Below are positions 1-7,675 of a stretch of 7,675 nt of DNA, one piece after another (the stretch's first letter is position 1; each line of letters starts with the position of its first letter). The stretch comes from Gulosibacter massiliensis (GTDB lineage: Bacteria; Actinomycetota; Actinomycetes; Actinomycetales; Microbacteriaceae). A program made the position numbers and the translations under genes. The DNA lies in assembly GCA_943325745.2 (NCBI GenBank), contig CALPQP020000034.1:1-7675 (forward strand), read 5' to 3'. Under the pieces are notes generated by a model. It made no database searches, was not told the origin of the DNA, and saw only the letters and a program-made list of their open reading frames with translations.

Positions 1-703
1 CCCATCACCTTGAGAAACGTAAACGCCATCCCTCCGCCAATGAGGAGCCGGTCGACACGGGGAAGGAGGTGCTCGATGACTCCGAGCTTGTCAGAGACCT
101 TGGAACCTCCTAGAACAACCGTGTACGGGCGCTGGGTATTCGTCGTCAGCCGGCGCAGAACGTCCGTCTCGGACGCGACCAGAAGTCCGGCCACACTGGG
201 CACGGCCTCGGCCGATTCACACACCGACGCCTGTTTGCGGTGAACGACTCCAAAGCCGTCGGAAACGAAGGCGGCGACCCCGTTTGTCAATAAAGCGGCG
301 AACTCGACGCGTTCCGAATCGACGGACGACGTCTCACGCGGATCAAAGCGCAGGTTTTCGAGCACGAGAACTTCACCGGGCGTTAGGCCCGCTCGCATTT
401 CTTGGGCTACGGGGCCGACCGTGTCGGTTGCGAAATGAACGGGAACCGTGAGAAGTTCCGCCAGGCGCGTGGCGACGGGTGCGAGTGAGTATCGCGCGTC
501 GACCACCCCGTCGGGCCTGCCCAGATGGGACATCACGACGACCGCTGCACCAGCTTTCAGTAGGTGCTCGATGGTGGGCAACGATGCGCGAATTCGACCG
601 TCGTCCGTGATAACTCCATCTGACAGCGGAACGTTGAAATCACAACGAACCAGAACCGTTTTGCCTCCCACGGCCCCGAGCGTTTGCAGCGTGCGAAGTG
701 CCA

Positions 704-704
<1 letters not shown>
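1..704 (-). CDS. pgk: Phosphoglycerate kinase, N-terminal 234 residues (3' end cut by window edge)
   Basis: Cytosolic glycolytic enzyme that transfers a phosphate from 1,3-bisphosphoglycerate to ADP, making ATP and 3-phosphoglycerate. I translated the minus strand from the ATG at 704-702; the frame stays open to the left edge, giving 234 codons of a protein usually near 400 residues. Family motifs appear in order: VRCDFNVP (residues 19-26), TDDGRIRAS (33-41), SHLGRP (59-64), ENLRFD (116-121), SDGFGVVHRKQAS (148-160) and GGSKVSDKLGVI (199-210), which includes the nucleotide-side lysine 202. The N-domain (3-phosphoglycerate side) is therefore complete and the C-domain only begins. The ATG shares its A with the gap stop codon (TAATG), and no convincing Shine-Dalgarno precedes it, so translation is probably coupled to gap. 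Co-location with gap fits consecutive glycolytic steps. Identification is firm; the C-terminus is unseen. Confidence 0.97.
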
Positions 705-1785
<1,081 letters not shown>

Positions 1786-1787
<2 letters not shown>

Positions 1788-2412
1788 ACGAGAGTAGCAA
1801 ACTTGCTGAGGAATGGTCGCGAGCCGCGGCGAATCGTTGTGCGACGTTGTCCCAATTGACGATATTCCAGAACGCGGTGACGTAGTCGGCCTTGACGTTT
1901 TGGTAGTCGAGGTAGAACGCGTGTTCCCACATGTCCAGTTGCAAGATAGGAACGGTTCCCTGAGCGGTGTTTGCCTGCTGATCGAACAACTGCTGGACGA
2001 TTAGTCGTGCACCGACCGGATCCCACGAAAGGATTCCCCAGCCACTCCCCTGGATTCCGAGACTTGCGGCGGAGAAGTGGGCCTTAAAACCGTCAAACGA
2101 ACCGAAAAACTCATCGATAGCTGACGCCAGTTCACCTGCCGGGCGGTCTGCGCTGTCGGCGGAAAGGTTCGTCCAGAAGATCGAGTGGTTGATGTGACCG
2201 CCAAGGTGGAAAGCGAGATCTTTTTCGAGTTTGTTGATGGCTCCGAATGAATTGTTTGCTCGGGCTTCCTCCATTTGGTCAAGTGCGGCGTTCGCTCCTG
2301 CCACGTATGCTGCGTGGTGCTTGGAGTGGTGAAGTTCCATAATGCGGGCCGAAATATGCGGTTCCAGAGCGGCATAGTCAAACGTCAACTCGGGGAGGGT
2401 GTAGACGGGCAT
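1786..2412 (-). CDS. sodA: Superoxide dismutase, Fe/Mn family, probably Mn-type
   Basis: Converts superoxide to hydrogen peroxide and oxygen; there is no signal peptide, so it is predicted to be cytoplasmic. The 208 residues are normal for the family. The N-terminal helical hairpin carries MELHHSKHHAAYV with metal ligand His28, and GGHINHS gives His76. The C-terminal alpha/beta domain carries LDMWEHAFYLDY with ligands Asp160 and His164. Tyr36 matches the gateway tyrosine. At the position where Mycobacterium tuberculosis Fe-SOD has a histidine (His145) this protein has Gln145, in DQQAN, which together with GG at 71-72 favours manganese; this is inference from family knowledge. The ATG start follows a strong AAAGGA at 2418-2423 with five-base spacing. 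It begins 25 bases after whiA, so it probably shares that transcript, and a possible hairpin follows its TAG stop. Metal use could be cambialistic. Confidence 0.97.
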
Positions 2413-2437
2413 GGTCTTCCTTTCGATGGTGGTGGGG

Positions 2438-3412
2438 TTAATCGTCTAAATCAGGGATGCCGTCGGATGTCGAGGGAATTCGGAGATCCGCCGCCTTTTT
2501 GTCCGCCATGGCGAGCAGGCGACGGATTCTTCCCGCGACTGCGTCCTTCGTCATGATCGGCGTGGCATGGTGCCCGAGTTCGTCGAGACTCGCCTCGCGA
2601 TTGTCGAGCCTTAGTCGCCCAGCGTAGGCCAGATGGTCGGGAATGTCGGTGCCGAGGATCTCGAAGGCTCGTTCGACGCGGGCACACGCCGCGACGGCGG
2701 CCTGAGCACTCCGGCGAAGGTTGGCGTCGTCGAAATTGACCAGGCGGTTCGCATTGGCGCGTACCTCACGGGTTGCGCGTGCTTCGCTCCATTTGTCGAG
2801 GCTTTTTGCAGCCCCGATGTAGTTGAGAAATGCGGAAATCGCCTCGGTGTCGCGGATTACCACGCGGAAACCGCCGCGGATGTCGCGGGTCTTGGCGGAA
2901 ATTCCACATCGGCTACACGCGCCGACCAGTGCCATCGCAGCCTCGTTGGTCGGTGCGACGATCTCGATTATTTGGCTGCGGCCGGGGTCGGAAACGATCC
3001 CGCGTGCCAAGAAGGCGCCGCGCAGGACGCCGACGAGGTCTCCGATCGGCGCCGTGGTGAGTTTGTTAGGCAGTCCGCGAACCGGGCGACGACGCGTGTC
3101 GAGCAAACCCGTGGAGAGGGCCAGTTGGTCGGCTCCCTCTGTCACGAGCACCCGAACGGTTTCGACCTTCCTGTTCGCGTTTGCCGGGATTACCGTCGCG
3201 GTGGACGGCACGCCGAGCAGGATGTGAGTCAAGTGACGAACCCGTTGTGCGGATCCGGCGTGATCGAGCTCGATCTCGACGGCGAGTTTGCCTCCAACGA
3301 GGTGCAATCCGCCGCCGAAGCGCAAAATCGTTGTCAGTTCCGCGAGACGCGTCGACGGTGGAGCATCGGGTAAACCGAGCACCTCATCCTTTACCGCCGC
3401 TGTCAATGACAT
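2438..3412 (-). CDS. whiA: WhiA, DNA-binding regulator of sporulation/cell division
   Basis: WhiA proteins bind DNA and, in Streptomyces, act with WhiB to control sporulation-septation genes; in non-sporulating Gram-positives they affect division and chromosome segregation. The product is 324 residues, matching the usual size of about 325. The N-terminal part is a degenerate LAGLIDADG homing-endonuclease fold, seen in LRFGGGLHLVGGKLAVEIELD (residues 30-50, given here as landmarks) and LRGAFLARGIVSDP (130-143). ANRLVNFDDANLRRSAQA (221-238) is a conserved linker motif. The C-terminal helix-turn-helix segment includes SLDELGHHA (275-283) and TKDAVAGRIRRLLAMADKKA (288-307). I chose the ATG at 3412 because it gives the canonical MSLTAAVKDE N-terminus and follows AAAGGA; a longer frame starting at 3544 would lie inside rapZ. 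It sits 17 bases after rapZ and 25 before sodA. Targets in this organism are unknown. Confidence 0.96.
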   Translation of the reverse strand: MSLTAAVKDEVLGLPDAPPSTRLAELTTILRFGGGLHLVGGKLAVEIELDHAGSAQRVRHLTHILLGVPSTATVIPANANRKVETVRVLVTEGADQLALSTGLLDTRRRPVRGLPNKLTTAPIGDLVGVLRGAFLARGIVSDPGRSQIIEIVAPTNEAAMALVGACSRCGISAKTRDIRGGFRVVIRDTEAISAFLNYIGAAKSLDKWSEARATREVRANANRLVNFDDANLRRSAQAAVAACARVERAFEILGTDIPDHLAYAGRLRLDNREASLDELGHHATPIMTKDAVAGRIRRLLAMADKKAADLRIPSTSDGIPDLDD

Positions 3413-3422
3413 CCTGTGGAAA

Positions 3423-3428
3423 TCCTTT
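3423..3428 (-). promoter_or_regulatory. Ribosome binding site deciding the whiA start
   Basis: AAAGGA on the minus strand ends ten bases before the ATG at 3412 and lies at the rapZ stop codon (3432-3430). It supports the internal ATG over the in-frame ATG at 3544, which would add 44 residues without family resemblance. Confidence 0.6.
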
Positions 3429-3429
3429 T

Positions 3430-4299
3430 CTAGTCGCGCCCAATGTCGCGGTGTTTGCGGGTGACCGCTACGCCGGGGATGGTCGCGATGCGGCCTGCGA
3501 GTTCCTCGGCGATAGCCACACTGCGGTGCTTGCCACCTGTACATCCTATGGCGATAGTGGCGTGGCGCTTATTCTCACGAACGTATCCGCGGAGGGTAGC
3601 GCCGAGCATGAGGACGAGCCCGTCGAGGTATTGCTCGACGTCCGCCTGGCCGAGGACGAAAGCTGAGACATCGGGGTGCAGCCCGTTCTCGTCACGCAAG
3701 GTTTCGGTCCAAAACGGGTTGGGAAGGAATCGAACGTCACCTACGATATCGGCGTCCGCGGGGAGCCCGTGTTTGAAGCCGAACGATTCAATGACGACGT
3801 TGACCTCTGCGCTGTCATCCGACCGAAACGTGTCGAAAACCAGAGTGGTCGTTTGGTGGGTATTGAGTCCGGTGGTGTCGATGACGACGTCGGCATGCCC
3901 GCGGATAGTTTCGAGACGAGCCCGTTCCGCCCGAATTCCATCGATGAGTGTGCCGCTACCTTGCAATGGGTGTGGCCGACGAACGCTCTCGAACCGCTTA
4001 ATCAGCTCTGCATCGGTCGCATCGAGAAACAGAACTCTGAGGTTCGTTTCGGCCCGAAGCGTCTCGACAAAAGGTGCTAGTTCCTCGACGCTCTCTCCGC
4101 CGCGGACATCGACCACAACGGCAAGGCGGTTCATCGCGCTTGCCTCGGTCGTGGCGATGTCCACGAGGGACGGAAGAAGTTGGGATGGCAGATTGTCGAT
4201 GACACGCCAGCCACCGTCTTCGAGAGCGTGCGCCGCGGTAGATCGGCCCGCACCAGACATACCGGTGACGATGATGATGTGAGCGACGCTGTCGGTCAT
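3430..4299 (-). CDS. rapZ: RapZ family P-loop nucleotide-binding protein (YvcJ/YhbJ type)
   Basis: RapZ proteins are P-loop nucleotide-binding proteins. In Escherichia coli RapZ is an RNase E adapter that steers decay of the sRNA GlmZ, controlling glucosamine-6-phosphate synthase; the Bacillus relative YvcJ is linked to competence. The role in actinobacteria is less clear, so the RNase-adapter label should be read as a family name. The 289 residues are typical. The Walker A loop is GMSGAGRST (residues 13-21), followed by the family motif VIDNLP (33-38). VVVDVRGG (61-68) is likely the Walker B region, and RRPHPLQ (107-113) follows. The conserved C-terminal domain shows FGFKHGLPADADIVGDVRFL (173-192) and GCTGGKHRSVAIAEELA (252-268). 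The loop lysine is Arg19, which I recall as common in actinobacterial members. It lies 12 bases after uvrC and 17 before whiA, matching the conserved cluster, but the often intervening yvcK is absent. Confidence 0.95.
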   Translation of the reverse strand: MTDSVAHIIIVTGMSGAGRSTAAHALEDGGWRVIDNLPSQLLPSLVDIATTEASAMNRLAVVVDVRGGESVEELAPFVETLRAETNLRVLFLDATDAELIKRFESVRRPHPLQGSGTLIDGIRAERARLETIRGHADVVIDTTGLNTHQTTTLVFDTFRSDDSAEVNVVIESFGFKHGLPADADIVGDVRFLPNPFWTETLRDENGLHPDVSAFVLGQADVEQYLDGLVLMLGATLRGYVRENKRHATIAIGCTGGKHRSVAIAEELAGRIATIPGVAVTRKHRDIGRD

Positions 4300-4311
4300 G
4301 GTCTCTTCAGA

Positions 4312-6159
4312 CTACCCGCGAGTTTCGCCCGCGTTCAGGGAATCCAGAATCCGTTGGGCGGTGTCGTCGCCTATCCCCGGAACTTGACGGAGCTCGACTT
4401 TTGAGGCGGCACGGACCGCGGTGGGACTTCCGAAGTGCGCAATCAGGGCCTGGACACGTTTCGGACCGATGCCGTCCAACTCGTTGAGGGACGATGTCAA
4501 CACTTTTGTGCGCTTCGACTTCTGATATCGCAGAGCGAACCGGTGCGCTTCGTCTCGGGCGCGTTGAACCAGGTACAACGCATCACTATCGCGCGGCAAA
4601 ATCACTGGGTAATTACTGTTGGGGTGCCAGAGTTCCTCGAGACGTTTGGCCAAACCGACCACCGCGACTCCGTCAATACCGGACTCGTGAAGCGCGCGTG
4701 CCGCTGCGTTGACCTGAGGCTGGCCGCCGTCGACCAGGATTAGCGTTGTCGGATAGCGCATCGTCGGACGCTCCTCCGCCAAGCGCACGAGTCGCCGAGA
4801 AATGAGCTGGTACATCGCTTCGGTGTCGTCGCGAGCCGACTCGATTCCGTAATGGCGATAGTCATCCTTGACGGGCAATCCATCTTCGAATGCGACGAGC
4901 GAACCGACGATATCGGTACCACCCAGATGGGAAATGTCGCAGCACTCGAATCGCAGGGGCGCCTCGGGCAGACCGAGATTGTCCCTCAGGTCTTCGAGTG
5001 CCCTCGAACGCGCGACAAAATCATGCGCGCGGTGCAGTTCGTGTTCGCCGAGGGCCAGCATCGCATTCTTGGTGACGCTGGTCAACAGCGTGGCGCGGTC
5101 ACCGCGTAGGGGAACCGCGATCCTCACTTTTCCCTTGAGTTTGGCGTTGCTTCGACGCTGCGACAGCGATTCAGCGAGTACACCGGCCGACTGAGGTTCG
5201 AACGGGACGTCGATCAGCGCGGGTGGGGCATCAAGTTCGTACACGTTTTCGATCGCCTGTTCCAGAATCGCAGCGGGATCCATCTCGAGTTCCGTGTCGA
5301 CGGTCCACGAACGAGTTCCACGAACGCGGCCTCCCCGCACGTGAAAAATCGCGATAGCGGCCGATAGTTCGCTCGACGCAAAACCGATAATGTCGACATC
5401 GAGTTCGTCGCGCAATACGACAGCGGAGCGTTCTGCGATCGACCGCAGGGCGGCGCGTTGGTCTCGGAACCGTGCGGCTGATTCGTAATCGTGGCGTTCG
5501 GACGCATCTGTCATCTTGTGACCGAGGTCGTCGATGACGGTCGAGTCCTGCTTCGTCATGTAACCGACGAGGTTGTGCGCCAGTTCGCGGTGCTCTTCGG
5601 TGGTGACTCGGCCAATGCACGGGGCCGCACACTTCCCGATATCACCCAACAAGCAGGGCCTGTCGTCTCGCCGCGCCTTGGCGAAGGTTGACTTCTCGCA
5701 CGACCGAACCGGATACACCGACAACAACAGGTCGAGCGTCTCGCGAACCGCCCAGGACTTCGTGAACGGACCGAAATAGTTGGTGCCGTCCTTGACTCGG
5801 GTTCGCGCAAGGAACGCCCGCGGATATTCCTCACCCATTGAGACGGCGAGGTAGGGATAACCCTTGTCATCGCGGAATTGAATGTTGAAGGGTGGACGGA
5901 ACTCCTTGATCCACGTGAACTCGAGGTGCAACGCTTCCAGTTCACTGCCCACCACCGTCCAATCGACACGGCGGGCGGTGTTCACCATCCGAGCCGTTCG
6001 CTCCATCAAACCGGCGGGGTTGTGAAAGTAGGTCGACAGCCGGTTGCGCAGAACCTTCGCCTTGCCAACGTAGAGAATTCGGTTGTTTTCGTCGTAAAAG
6101 CGATACACGCCGGGGTCGGTCGGTATCGACCGAGGCTCCGGGTGCCAGTTGACGGTCAT
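4312..6159 (-). CDS. uvrC: UvrC, endonuclease subunit of the UvrABC excision-repair system
   Basis: UvrC joins the UvrB-DNA complex and makes the 3' and 5' incisions around a lesion. All domains are present in 615 residues, a usual size. The N-terminal GIY-YIG nuclease runs from PGVYRF (16-21) through [13 protein letters not shown] (29-41) to Glu80, giving the catalytic Tyr30, Arg40 and Glu80 by alignment. Cys154, Cys169, Cys177 and Cys181 lie between this domain and the UVR motif (about 206-241), which contacts UvrB. The RNase H-like second nuclease has [10 protein letters not shown] (407-416) with Asp408, VDGGQPQVN (476-484) with Asp477, and [11 protein letters not shown] (536-546) with His539. 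The C-terminus carries tandem helix-hairpin-helix motifs (LDGIGPKR, 561-568; VPGIGDDTA, 593-601) for DNA binding. The ATG overlaps the uvrA stop as ATGA, so translation is probably coupled. No frameshift or missing catalytic residue is seen. Confidence 0.98.
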   Translation of the reverse strand: MTVNWHPEPRSIPTDPGVYRFYDENNRILYVGKAKVLRNRLSTYFHNPAGLMERTARMVNTARRVDWTVVGSELEALHLEFTWIKEFRPPFNIQFRDDKGYPYLAVSMGEEYPRAFLARTRVKDGTNYFGPFTKSWAVRETLDLLLSVYPVRSCEKSTFAKARRDDRPCLLGDIGKCAAPCIGRVTTEEHRELAHNLVGYMTKQDSTVIDDLGHKMTDASERHDYESAARFRDQRAALRSIAERSAVVLRDELDVDIIGFASSELSAAIAIFHVRGGRVRGTRSWTVDTELEMDPAAILEQAIENVYELDAPPALIDVPFEPQSAGVLAESLSQRRSNAKLKGKVRIAVPLRGDRATLLTSVTKNAMLALGEHELHRAHDFVARSRALEDLRDNLGLPEAPLRFECCDISHLGGTDIVGSLVAFEDGLPVKDDYRHYGIESARDDTEAMYQLISRRLVRLAEERPTMRYPTTLILVDGGQPQVNAAARALHESGIDGVAVVGLAKRLEELWHPNSNYPVILPRDSDALYLVQRARDEAHRFALRYQKSKRTKVLTSSLNELDGIGPKRVQALIAHFGSPTAVRAASKVELRQVPGIGDDTAQRILDSLNAGETRG

Positions 6160-7675
6160 TTCAGGATTTCCGCCAAGAACGTGCCGGTGTGCGATTCCTT
6201 GACCCGAGCGATTTCCTCCGGTGTTCCGGTGGCGACGACACGTCCGCCGCGGTCCCCGCCTTCAGGTCCGAGGTCGATGACGTGGTCAGCCGATCGAATG
6301 ACATCGAGGTTGTGTTCGATGACAATCACCGTGTTGCCCTTGTCGACGAGCGTGTGCAGGACGGTGAGCAAGCGACGCACGTCCTCGAAGTGGAGGCCCG
6401 TTGTCGGCTCGTCGAGCACATAGACGGTTCGGCCCGTGGATCGTCGTTGTAGTTCGGTAGAGAGCTTGACGCGTTGAGCTTCACCACCAGACAGCGTGGT
6501 GGCGGACTGTCCCAGTCGAACGTACCCGAGTCCGACGTCACAGAGTGTTTTCATGAAACGGTGAATCGACGTTATGGCCGCGAAGAACTTCTCGGCATCC
6601 TCGATCGACATGCTCAGGACCTCAGAGATGTTCTTCCCCTTGTAGCGAACCGTCAGCGTCTCGCGGTTGTAGCGCTGACCGTGACACTCCTCGCACTCGA
6701 CGTAGACGTCGGGCAAGAAATTCATCTCGATCTTGATCGTGCCGTCACCCGAGCAGTTCTCGCAACGTCCGCCCTTCACGTTGAACGAGAAGCGCCCCGG
6801 CCCGTAGCCGCGTTCCTTTGCCTCGATTGTCTCGGCGAACAGCGTGCGAATCTTGTCGAAAACTCCGGTGTAGGTGGCGGGGTTCGACCGCGGGGTTCGA
6901 CCGATGGGCGCCTGGTCGACGTGAATCACCTTGTCGAGCAGATGGAGGCCCGAAACCGACTTGTGACGACCGGGGGTTTGCTTCGCGCCGTTGAGACGGT
7001 TTGCCATGACCTTGTAGAGGATGTCGTTGACGAGTGAGCTCTTTCCGGAGCCCGAGACCCCGGTCACCGCTACAAAGACACCCAAAGGGAAATCGACGTC
7101 GACGTCGACGAGGTTGTTCGCGGTTGCGCCGTGAACAGTCACGATTCGGTCCGCAGAACACGGACGACGTTCAACCCGGTCGGACACCTTTTCGTGACCG
7201 GCAAGGAATGCCGCGGTGTGGGACTTCTTTTCTTTGAGCAAGTTTGCCAGCGAACCCGAGTGCACGACCTCACCCCCGTGCTCGCCAGCTCCGGGACCGA
7301 TATCGACAATCCAGTCGGCGGCGTGAATCGTGTCTTCATCGTGCTCGACAACGACCAAGGTGTTTCCGATGTCACGCAATCGAATCAGAGTTTCGATGAG
7401 TCGGCGGTTGTCGCGCTGGTGGAGCCCGATGGACGGCTCATCGAGCACGTACAGGACGCCGGTCAGTCCCGCGCCGATCTGTGTCGCGAGACGAATTCGT
7501 TGTGCCTCTCCGCCAGAGAGCGTCCCCGCCGCTCGAGACATCGTGAGGTAACTCAACCCGACGTGTAAGAGGAAATCCAAGCGCGCGGTGATTTCGCGGA
7601 GGACCGCGGCAGCGACCTGCGCATCACGATCGGACAGCGTCAGCGTGGTCATGAAGTCGTGGGCCGCCTGGAGCG
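6156..7675 (-). CDS. uvrA: UvrA, damage-recognition ATPase of excision repair, C-terminal 505 residues (5' end beyond window)
   Basis: UvrA dimers scan DNA for lesions and load UvrB. The frame is open through the right edge; an internal ATG at 7652 is not the start, because seven in-frame residues (LQAAHDF) precede it and continue the conserved family sequence. About 505 of roughly 950 residues are visible. They hold the first ABC signature LSGGEAQR (nt 7520-7497) and Walker [14 protein letters not shown], then the second ATPase: Walker [10 protein letters not shown] (7061-7035), a zinc module CxxC-x19-CxxC (6764-6684), signature LSGGEAQR (6494-6471) and Walker [13 protein letters not shown] with the VIEHNLD switch. 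The conserved [14 protein letters not shown] stretch lies between the second Walker A and the zinc module. It reads into uvrC with a four-base ATGA overlap. An SOS-type promoter, if any, would be upstream and outside the window. Confidence 0.98.
   Translation of the reverse strand, partial: LQAAHDFMTTLTLSDRDAQVAAAVLREITARLDFLLHVGLSYLTMSRAAGTLSGGEAQRIRLATQIGAGLTGVLYVLDEPSIGLHQRDNRRLIETLIRLRDIGNTLVVVEHDEDTIHAADWIVDIGPGAGEHGGEVVHSGSLANLLKEKKSHTAAFLAGHEKVSDRVERRPCSADRIVTVHGATANNLVDVDVDFPLGVFVAVTGVSGSGKSSLVNDILYKVMANRLNGAKQTPGRHKSVSGLHLLDKVIHVDQAPIGRTPRSNPATYTGVFDKIRTLFAETIEAKERGYGPGRFSFNVKGGRCENCSGDGTIKIEMNFLPDVYVECEECHGQRYNRETLTVRYKGKNISEVLSMSIEDAEKFFAAITSIHRFMKTLCDVGLGYVRLGQSATTLSGGEAQRVKLSTELQRRSTGRTVYVLDEPTTGLHFEDVRRLLTVLHTLVDKGNTVIVIEHNLDVIRSADHVIDLGPEGGDRGGRVVATGTPEEIARVKESHTGTFLAEILK
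6878..6903. repeat. Perfect 13-bp tandem direct repeat inside uvrA
   Basis: The 13-mer cggggttcgaccg occurs twice back to back (6878-6890 and 6891-6903). Because 13 is not a multiple of three, the copies are read in different frames, giving the adjacent parts GRTPR and RSNPA of the conserved UvrA motif. It is therefore likely produced by protein constraint plus codon choice, not by a recent insertion. Confidence 0.9.
7093..7110. repeat. Three tandem copies of the hexamer tcgacg inside uvrA
   Basis: The 18 bases at this place are three exact copies of tcgacg. On the minus strand they encode the alternating VDVDVD just upstream (in the protein, N-terminal) of the second Walker A. Copy-number change would add or remove Val-Asp pairs without breaking the frame. 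Confidence 0.85.

Noticed and set aside
2633..3373. Plus-strand open frame of 246 codons opposite whiA
   Set aside because: Shadow of the whiA reading frame; no recognisable domain and no independent start signal.
3413..3544. A 44-residue N-terminal extension of whiA from the ATG at 3544
   Set aside because: It is contained in the rapZ coding region, looks unlike any WhiA, and the internal ATG at 3412 has a Shine-Dalgarno and the canonical N-terminus.
3443..4282. Plus-strand open frame of 279 codons opposite rapZ
   Set aside because: It lies wholly antisense to a well-conserved gene, is rich in Arg/Ser/Thr as expected from reading GC-rich codons backwards, and shows no family motif.
6156..7652. 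A complete short UvrA starting at the ATG at 7652
   Set aside because: The frame continues upstream to the window edge with conserved UvrA residues, and the first ATPase Walker A would be missing; it is a window truncation.

Overview
The window is a compact housekeeping segment of an actinobacterial chromosome. Every gene lies on the minus strand, so transcription runs from the right edge to the left: uvrA (cut at the right edge), uvrC, rapZ, whiA, sodA, gap, pgk (cut at the left edge). The block uvrA-uvrC-rapZ-whiA-gap-pgk is a well-known actinobacterial arrangement. WhiA with the actinobacterial-type ends, a RapZ P-loop of the GMSGAGRST form and the general protein style all point to Actinomycetota. 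The direct rapZ-whiA junction, the sodA inserted between whiA and gap, and a G+C content of roughly 58-60% (hand estimate from a few lines) suggest Micrococcales, perhaps Microbacteriaceae. The family-level guess is inference.

Layout: positions 7675-6156 encode the C-terminal half of UvrA and 6159-4312 the whole of UvrC; together they are two of the three UvrABC nucleotide-excision-repair proteins, overlapping by an ATGA. After 12 bases comes rapZ (4299-3430), a P-loop nucleotide/RNA-linked regulator, then after 17 bases whiA (3412-2438), a DNA-binding regulator of sporulation or cell division. After 25 bases follows sodA (2412-1786), a Mn-type superoxide dismutase. The only real intergenic space, 77 bases (1709-1785), holds a modest hairpin that could act as a weak terminator or attenuator. 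Then gap (1708-704, GTG start) and pgk (704 leftwards) encode consecutive glycolytic enzymes joined by a TAATG overlap.

Functionally the segment combines DNA repair, regulation, oxidative-stress defence and lower glycolysis. The tight spacing suggests long polycistronic transcripts, with a possible partial break before gap. No stretch over 300 bases lacks a gene. I see no mobile element, CRISPR array, tRNA, rRNA, phage gene or defence system, and no previously undescribed system. The points worth a second look are small: no yvcK between rapZ and whiA, the position of sodA, the hairpin before gap, a four-cysteine pattern in UvrC, and two short in-gene repeats in uvrA.
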